The position numbers and the translations under genes are program-made. A stretch of 64,000 nt of DNA from Clavaria fumosa (Eukaryota; Basidiomycota; Agaricomycetes; Agaricales; Clavariaceae), in contig OX637806.1 of assembly GCA_951802425.1 (NCBI GenBank), forward strand, positions 992,001 to 1,056,000. The letters run 5' to 3'. Numbering within the stretch: position 1 is the first letter of the stretch; the number at the start of each line of letters is the position of its first letter. Below, in pieces: positions 57,926 to 64,000 of the stretch. Under the pieces are notes generated by a model, which made no database searches, was not told where the DNA came from, and saw only the letters and a program-made list of their open reading frames with translations.

Positions 57926-58267
57926 GAATGAAAACCTGAGAGATGGTGGCTCATTGCATAGAGACGCGTCTTATATTGTTGACACGTGATCGGCGGATTA
58001 GCCACCGTCTTAATCACGTGGCTCGAAAAATCCACCCACCGCAAACGCCACCCAGTCACCTCAAATCCACCTTTGCCTCAGATGCGAGGGCTCACACTCA
58101 TCCACTCGTCAATCCAAGCGCTGTTTTGTCGGTGCCTCTGGCGTAATTCACTGCTGCAATCTAGGCGGCTCTGCTCAGTCGTATTGAGCAGCCGCCGCGA
58201 CCTGCGGCCTGCGGCGCCCTCCTCTGTGGGAAGGACGGCGCCATCGACGGTATCTTCCGTACGGCAT

Positions 58268-59168
58268 ATGCGGACCAAGGTGTCCTCATTGTCGATGTCA
58301 CTATCATTTCCGCCATCTTTGTATGGCCCTCCAGCGCGTTCACACTCGCTGCGCATACCGAGACGCGATTTGCACATTAGCTCACGTACGTCCCTTCTTT
58401 ACCTCCCGCCCTCTCGCCAGGCAGGATATCATACCCATGCACTGCTGACGCCGTTTTTGCCTCCGCTCCCCACAGCGAGGCGACATGGGCCGATCGCGCG
58501 TCCTGCTCAGGGCACCGGGTAAACGCGTGTGCGTCACTGTGTACCGCCACGAAATCTGACTTTTTTTCCTTTTGCTTTTTTTTTTGTTTTTTTGATCGTG
58601 CCAGGATCGAGATCCATTTTCAGGACCACAAGGGGAACCTCGTCAAGACGGTTGAGGCTAATGAGGGCGACGATATTTTATCCATAGCGCACGCGTACGA
58701 CGTCGACCTCGAAGGTGGCTGCTTCCTCAAACGCGCAGTAATCATTCGTTCCGTGCTCATTTTCTGTCGCTTTCTTTTCTATAAGGCGCATGCGAAGGCT
58801 CGATTGCGTGCTCGACGTGTCATGTCATTTTGCCCGAAGAGGTGTATGGAAAGCTGCCAGAGCTCTCAGACGACGAGAATGACATGCTTGACATGGCGTT
58901 TGGGTTGACGGACACGAGCCGGCTGGGGTGCCAGGTGAAAGGCTCCGCGTATCTCAAGATTTGCTTAAGCTCATTATTTTATTCTATTTTATTTATTTCG
59001 GTTCCGGACTCTAGGTGCGGTTGACGAAGGACATGCATGGTATGGTCGTACAACTGCCGAGCGCGACACGGAACATGTACGTAGACGGTGAGCGCCGTTA
59101 TCTCATTATTCTTTTGCGTCCTTCAAGTTGATGATCCGGGTCCAGGCAAGAAACCGACCCATCAATGA
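58268..59168 (+). CDS. YAH1: Mitochondrial [2Fe-2S] ferredoxin (adrenodoxin type)
   Basis: Electron carrier for mitochondrial Fe-S cluster and heme A synthesis. Six exons: 58268-58385, 58476-58518, 58605-58714, 58786-58934, 59015-59087 and 59146-59168. The basic, Ser-rich N-terminus (about 40 residues, [13 protein letters not shown]) looks like a mitochondrial presequence. The domain reads [53 protein letters not shown] and [17 protein letters not shown]. The four cluster cysteines (C-x5-C-x2-C and the later GCQ) are all present. The end MYVDG|KKPTHQ matches the family C-terminus. An upstream in-frame ATG at 58082 would lengthen the presequence; I chose 58268 because it gives a typical length. 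Confidence 0.93.
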
Positions 59169-59838
59169 AGGGGCCTTTGCTCCCCAATATAGAAAAAGAA
59201 GCAGGAGAAGAAACTGACAGAAGCGGCGTCATTGCCTTTGAAGGAATTTCCGCGCAACCGGGACGATATCCTCGGCCAATCGGTGATTATCCCGCGAGCC
59301 GAAGAGAAGCTGTGTGAGAGAAAATGCTTAGCGAATTGTTCTGCATAGAAGAGAAAGAAAGAAAGAAAAAAACGGTTTAAGGGTGCTCAGGTCCCCGTTT
59401 AGTGATGCCAACGACCGACCATGTTCTAGCGTCAGGGTTTTTGGGTACACACGGATACAAACAACATGGCGGAGGTAAACATAACATACTCCTGCTTTAG
59501 CGGTTAGCGGATGCAAGTAAGCCTGCAAACCTGCAAACTCTTCAACAACGCACAAAAAAGAGTGTACTGATGGTCTGAGTACAAGTAAATTCACCCATAT
59601 CGACAGCACATCAGAATGAGCATTGACAATGCCCACTTTTTACCTGCTTTGACAGAGACAAGTCACACGCTGCTGTAATTCGTTCGCCTCATCCTCGTGC
59701 TTGCCTGCAAGCAATGAAAACACATACACACCACTATCTGCTGTCCTTTCTCTTCTCTCTTCCTTTTCCTCTTCCTCCTCCTCCTCCTCCTCCTCTTCCT
59801 CCTCCTCCTCCTCCTCATCTGCCTGCCAATTGTCTCGA
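59169..59838. other. Intergenic region with a CT-rich leader tract
   Basis: A short stretch at 59205-59310 reads EAASLPLKEFPRNRDD in one frame and may be residual or alternative coding, but I could not attach it to a gene. At 59760-59820 a TCC/TTCC repeat precedes the next gene and is probably a pyrimidine-rich leader; it produces poly-Ser or poly-Glu frames that I do not accept. Confidence 0.4.
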
Positions 59839-62025
59839 ATGCTTCTCCGTCTCATCCCACATCCATCTCATCCGTCCGTCCTCTTCACCCTCGTCTACCC
59901 CACCCTTCCTCTATCCGTCCCCTTCCCCTTCCTCTGGTCTCGTCAGCTCCTTGCTCTCGCTGCAAACGGCCTCGACGACCCACCAAACATCCACGCATTC
60001 AATCCACCAACTGCAATTCCTGCTCTCCTTCGTGAGGTCATCTTTGACGTCCCAGCCCGCTCCCTCTCCTGTATCTGGTCCGACGGACTCTGTGACCAAT
60101 GGCCCCTTCTCGACGACGCCTGTCTTGCCGTCCTCGATAACATTGTCCGCGACGTCGAGGATAGTTTCGCGGACTCCGACAGCCCCGGCAGTTCTTCGCC
60201 CTCCTCCTCTCCCGCCCATCGAGGTGCGGAGGTGCAGCTGCCCGTCCAGCCCATGGCACCGATCGTAAAACCTGCCAAGCACAAAAAACAACGATCTTTG
60301 CTCATGGCGCTTGTCGCGTGCGTCTCCCCTTTTTCATCTCACATTTCCTCGTGTCGTCTGATCTCTTTCCCTTCAAAAAAAAAAAGATCCCTCGTCCCTT
60401 GCTCAACTTCACCATGTCCACCTTCACCTCCCGCGTCCGTCCGTGCCGCCTCCGTACCCTCAAGCGCCGACTGCACAGCGTCAGTGCTCCCGTCCGCCAA
60501 ACTATCTCCACGTGCTCTCCGCCGACGTGCCCGCTCCACCCTCGTGGATGCTTTCCGCCGCTACGTTCTCCCCGAGCTTCGCCAGCGCACCTCAGCTCCG
60601 TGGGACTACCGCGTCTGGGCCCTCCAGCACGCCCTGCGTCGCGAGCGTCTCAAAAAGGCCAGGAAGCTACCCGGCGCGGACGGGTCCGACACTCTGGTAG
60701 CTGAAGGAGACGAGGGTGACGAAGGCGAAGAAACGGAAGACGCCGACGGCACAACCACTGAGGACGACGACGGCTCAAGCGTGCACACGCCCTCGCCCAC
60801 ATCGACGCTGCACACGCACACGCAACCGCAAACGCAGGTGCTTAGTCGCGACGAGTCCTCTGCCACCACTAGCACCTGCACCACTAGCACCACTGGCGCT
60901 GGCACGAGTCGGACGCGCACATTCACGCGGTGGCTGCGCGAGCTTGAGGCCGAGCGCCGCCTCGACGCAGAGCAAGAGTGCGTGATCGAGGCCGACCGGG
61001 AAGTCGCGGCACGTCGGCGGGCATGGCTAAACGGGTGTCGGGTGCCATTCTCCCCAGGCGAGCGGGACGCGCCTCAGGTGCATCAGGGCGGGTATGCCAC
61101 CGTCATACGTCGGAGCCGGCTTGCGCGAAGTTGGACCGCGGACGATCTATATAAAGAAGGCGGCGCGACGCAGCGGTGGCCCCTATGCGAGGAAGACGAT
61201 TTGGACGGGCTTGACCTTGGCATGGACGTGCACATAGACAAGGAGGGATTAGACGACTACTCGCTGTGCGGCGTGGACGAGCGGTTCGACGCGATGAGGC
61301 TGTGCGACGACGACGTGGGCGAGCATGATATCAACGACCATGACCATAAAGAGATAGTCTTGTCGTCCAGCGCACGGGAGCTGGAGTTAGAGTTCGGCCT
61401 CGAGGTTGGGTTGGGTATGCCGAGGCGCACGAGGCGCGAGGGTGCGCTGGCGCTCGTTCCGCTCGATGTGGAGCCCGAGTCCGAGCCCGCCACGGTGGCG
61501 GCACCGCTGAAGCGGACGATGTCGTCCCGCTCGAGGTCAGCCCCACGCGTGAGGACATGCAGCATGAGCCTGCCGCACGATGTGTGTCTCGCGCTCGGCG
61601 CAGAAGGCACAGGGATGCCGGCAGAGACCGGGCCAGGACCAGGGGCGGACACGGAGACGGAGACGGCGGCAGCGGCGCGTGCGCGCTCGAAGGAGGAGCT
61701 CATCCAGAGTGCAGGGCGCTGTGCGCTACTGTGCGAGGCGAGCGGGGTCAGTGCCAGCCTAGGAGTTGGCGAAGACGAAGAAGCAGAGCGGGAAGAGCGC
61801 CCGCAGAAACACAAGGGCCTGCCGGTGTTGGGCATCCCCCTGCCCACACGCGGGCGCGGGCGCGCTGGGCGTCGCGCGGTGCCTTTTGTCATACGCGGCG
61901 GCGACGGTGTCTGTGCTGATGGTGGTGTGTGCGGTGAGGATGCAGCCCTTGCTGGAGCGCGAGACGGAGTCGAGGCGGGCAGAGTCGAGGCGGAGCTGAT
62001 GCTTGCGATAGGCGCTGTGCGGTGA
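59839..62025 (+). CDS. Uncharacterised basidiomycete protein, acidic, Arg/Ala-rich
   Basis: I do not recognise a known domain. From MLLRLIPHPSHPSVLFTL the first 100 residues look globular (YPTLPLSVPFPFLWSRQLL, then CIWSDGLCDQWPLLDDACLAVL). A 69-bp intron at 60318-60386 keeps the frame. The next part contains a basic helical block (SPRALRRRARSTLVDAFRR, then YVLPELRQRTSAPWDYRVW and ALRRERLKKARKL), an acidic Ser/Thr-rich linker, a second basic helix (FTRWLRELEAERRLDAEQE) and a block GERDAPQVHQGGYATVIRRS. Acidic patches and a basic tail (RTRGRGRAGRR-like) follow. No signal peptide is convincing. The open frame extends upstream to 59701 through poly-Ser, which I regard as leader. Nuclear localisation is possible from the basic patches but unproven. 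Confidence 0.6.
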   Translation: MLLRLIPHPSHPSVLFTLVYPTLPLSVPFPFLWSRQLLALAANGLDDPPNIHAFNPPTAIPALLREVIFDVPARSLSCIWSDGLCDQWPLLDDACLAVLDNIVRDVEDSFADSDSPGSSSPSSSPAHRGAEVQLPVQPMAPIVKPAKHKKQRSLLMALVACVSPFSSHISSCRLISFPSKKKRSLVPCSTSPCPPSPPASVRAASVPSSADCTASVLPSAKLSPRALRRRARSTLVDAFRRYVLPELRQRTSAPWDYRVWALQHALRRERLKKARKLPGADGSDTLVAEGDEGDEGEETEDADGTTTEDDDGSSVHTPSPTSTLHTHTQPQTQVLSRDESSATTSTCTTSTTGAGTSRTRTFTRWLRELEAERRLDAEQECVIEADREVAARRRAWLNGCRVPFSPGERDAPQVHQGGYATVIRRSRLARSWTADDLYKEGGATQRWPLCEEDDLDGLDLGMDVHIDKEGLDDYSLCGVDERFDAMRLCDDDVGEHDINDHDHKEIVLSSSARELELEFGLEVGLGMPRRTRREGALALVPLDVEPESEPATVAAPLKRTMSSRSRSAPRVRTCSMSLPHDVCLALGAEGTGMPAETGPGPGADTETETAAAARARSKEELIQSAGRCALLCEASGVSASLGVGEDEEAEREERPQKHKGLPVLGIPLPTRGRGRAGRRAVPFVIRGGDGVCADGGVCGEDAALAGARDGVEAGRVEAELMLAIGAVR

Positions 62026-63212
62026 TGACCAGTCTGCCAACGACGATAGGTGATGGTGACGAGAGTGGTGGAAGGGTGCGGCCATCGGCGGGGACGAGGT
62101 GGAGCACCGTCGTTGGGACGGTACGGGTGTGGAGGGAAAGGGAAAGGGTGGGTGTTTGCTGTGAAATGTTAATGTTGGACCGTGGAAGGTTGGAGGTGAA
62201 AGTGCAGACGGGGTCTCCATTCACCGTAATAATAGTCACATGAACAGCGACACTTATGTCTTTTGGGACTTGCGCACTTCCTCCTCTTTTTCTTCATCTC
62301 CCACTTTCCCTTTTCTTTTTTCTTTTTTTTGTCATGACTAACTAATTGCTGTTAAGTTGCATGCTTTTTTAACAAGTACCATTGCTGTATCACCTATCGT
62401 TTTCATTTTTTTTGGCTGACAATACACATGTTATGACAATCAAACTTCACCTTATGCTGAGGTCCAATCCTAGGTCCCAGGAAGTTCTGAGGAGTTCTCA
62501 CCAACATGCCAATCAAGTTAATAAGGGACCTGCTCTGGTACAATATTGTCAATACATTCATGACAGTGAATGTCATAATTATTTGTAAACACCCAACTTG
62601 GCAGAGGGCAGATCCCTCTACATAGAACTACTACTCAATATACTGTTGAGTCTGGTTCTTTTGAGGGATAAGTCATAATAATACTGGTGTGGAAATATAC
62701 AACCCCTTTGAGAACTGCAAGAGCATTCTGGAGCTGATAAAGGTCATGAACATTACTTGAACATTGAAATATTGAAAGCTTATGTCATCTTCAGGATCTC
62801 AGCCCCTCATTATCAATTGTCTGGGGTGGTGTTGAAAGTTTTGCACATAGCAGTGATACTAGCAGGAGATTGATGAACTTGAAGCTGCACAGGTCAGTGT
62901 TTGGTGTGATTGAGTTACAGGTCACAAGTAATAATGTCAGATACCACTCTTGACTCGGAGGCAAGGGTGTAAATAGCTATTGTGCCTCTTTTTCTGTAGC
63001 CATTGCACATTGATACATTCTCACTTGTGTCCATTATTTTCCCCTTGGGCCGACATTTGCCAACTTTCACATCCTTAAACGAAGGCATTGCTCTTATCGT
63101 ATTTGCTCTCTGTCAAGAGACTTCGTGATTCATACTCAAGACCATGCAACGACATATTCACTATAATGCAACAGTGTACCGTGATACTGGTCAGCGACCA
63201 GTGTCGGGTTTG
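62026..63212. other. Intergenic region, no gene seen
   Basis: AT-richer sequence with only short frames. No repeats or RNA genes recognised. Confidence 0.5.
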
Positions 63213-64000
63213 TCACAGCTTCGCCAGTCTCGCCTTCGCCTCGGCATCCTCAATAAACGGATTGGTTTTCCTCCAGTATTTCCGGATAAACTCCAACACG
63301 TCGGAATAGACATCCCTCTATTCACAAGTCAGCGAAAATAAAATAATAAAGACTAGAGCCAACACGTAAGTCACCTTAATCAAACCCCACACGCCCCCCT
63401 TCGCAAACGCCGCTTTAGTCATCGCAACCTCTTCCGCCTTGGCCATGACCTCCCGCGTCCCGCCGGCGACGACGTAATCAACGATGCCCGCGTCTAGTGC
63501 CTCTGCGGGCGTGAAGCGGTAGCCCTCCAATGCGATCTTACGATGCAGGCGGAGGTCGCCCCACTTAGCGCGCAAGACGGCGGCAAACGAGAGGGGCCAG
63601 ACCGCCCCGAAATGGACCTGCCAATTTGCAAACGACCAATCGTTTCGGGAGAGCGGAAACGGGGAGTAGGTATACCTCGTTCATGCATAGCCAGATGTTA
63701 CGTTTGCTTGGGTCTCGCACGATGCGATAGTCGCACGTCATAGCCAAAATGAACCCCGCAGCGAAGCAGTGGCCATTGATGGCGGCGACAGTCGGAACTG
63801 AGAATAAATTTACAGATGAAACGCTTGGCTTTGAAAAAGCGATCAACTCACTCGGGAACTCTAGCAGACGTGCGAGGAAAGGATTGAAGATGTCTGTGGA
63901 GAGTCGTTCAGCATGAACACGTAGATAACAAGGGCAATACCTGGGAAGAAGGAGTCATCGTCGCGGATACTTGGGAAGTCCAAGCCTGACCTGGGTTAGA
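63213..64000 (-). CDS. Enoyl-CoA hydratase/isomerase family protein, peroxisomal (N-terminus beyond window)
   Basis: A crotonase-fold enzyme of fatty-acid beta-oxidation, probably a delta3,delta2-enoyl-CoA isomerase-like protein. Minus-strand exons read FPSIRDDDSFFP|DIFNPF, LARLLEFP|IPTVAAING, HCFAAGFILAMTCDYRIV and CMNEVHFGAVWPLSFAA (oxyanion-hole segments), then LRLHRKIALEGYRFTPAEA, LDAGIVDYVVAGG and GVWGLIK|RDVYSDVLEF. The last exon ends with ALAKL-like RLAKL and TGA. The C-terminal AKL is a type 1 peroxisomal targeting signal, which fits the role. Introns are about 55-60 bp. The gene continues past the right edge, so the start is not seen. Confidence 0.9.

Noticed and set aside
59640..59855. 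Poly-Glu minus-strand frame and poly-Ser plus-strand N-terminus at the CT-rich tract
   Set aside because: Microsatellite-derived; the plausible start of the downstream gene is the ATG at 59839.

Overview
The window is nuclear DNA of a filamentous basidiomycete, most likely an agaricomycete. The evidence is dense short GT-AG introns (about 50-70 bp) in almost every gene and fungal-type families: FKS 1,3-beta-glucan synthase, a velvet regulator, a Zn2Cys6 factor, a NACHT-WD40 STAND protein and a BAH-PHD protein. Chromodomain-type Ty3/gypsy elements are also present. I cannot name the species.

Layout. Positions 1-10070 are a genic arm. It holds the 3' end of the glucan synthase gene (+), an endonuclease/exonuclease/phosphatase family gene (-), a 2.8-kb stretch without a recognisable gene, a velvet gene (+), a weakly supported unknown gene (-) and a BAH-PHD chromatin gene (-). 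Positions 10399-34300 are a mobile-element block. It contains (i) a 2.6-kb element with perfect 25-bp terminal inverted repeats, packed with GCC/GTC-type trinucleotide repeats; (ii) decayed gypsy element A (- strand) next to a 460-bp LTR-like repeat; (iii) a second copy of that repeat, split by 7.1-kb LTR element C (target duplication GGTAG); C has no gag-pol but carries an antisense spliced gene; (iv) a truncated gypsy relic B; (v) a structurally complete 5.9-kb chromovirus-type element D (- strand, target duplication GAGGG) sitting in a GGTGAG-type repeat tract and disabled by point mutations. Positions 34549-39105 carry a NACHT-WD40 gene with 12 nearly identical WD repeats. From 40095 to the end the window is genic again: a REEP/TB2-DP1-HVA22 protein, a Zn2Cys6 factor, a CLN3/battenin homologue, a flavin monooxygenase, a calpain-like protein whose catalytic cysteine is replaced by serine, a methyltransferase, a mitochondrial [2Fe-2S] ferredoxin, an unknown acidic protein and a peroxisomal enoyl-CoA hydratase/isomerase (partial).

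The most interesting points are these. LTR elements C and D both show an 11-12-nt complementarity between the primer-binding position (2 nt from the LTR) and an LTR segment placed where a TATA box predicts the RNA 5' end. That is the hallmark of Tf1/sushi-type self-priming. The NACHT-WD40 gene has the near-identical repeats with clustered variable codons expected of a fungal allorecognition receptor. The calpain-like protein appears to be a pseudoprotease with a very long acidic tail. Exon boundaries were assigned by eye from frame, GT/AG sites and family conservation; those not given explicitly are approximate.
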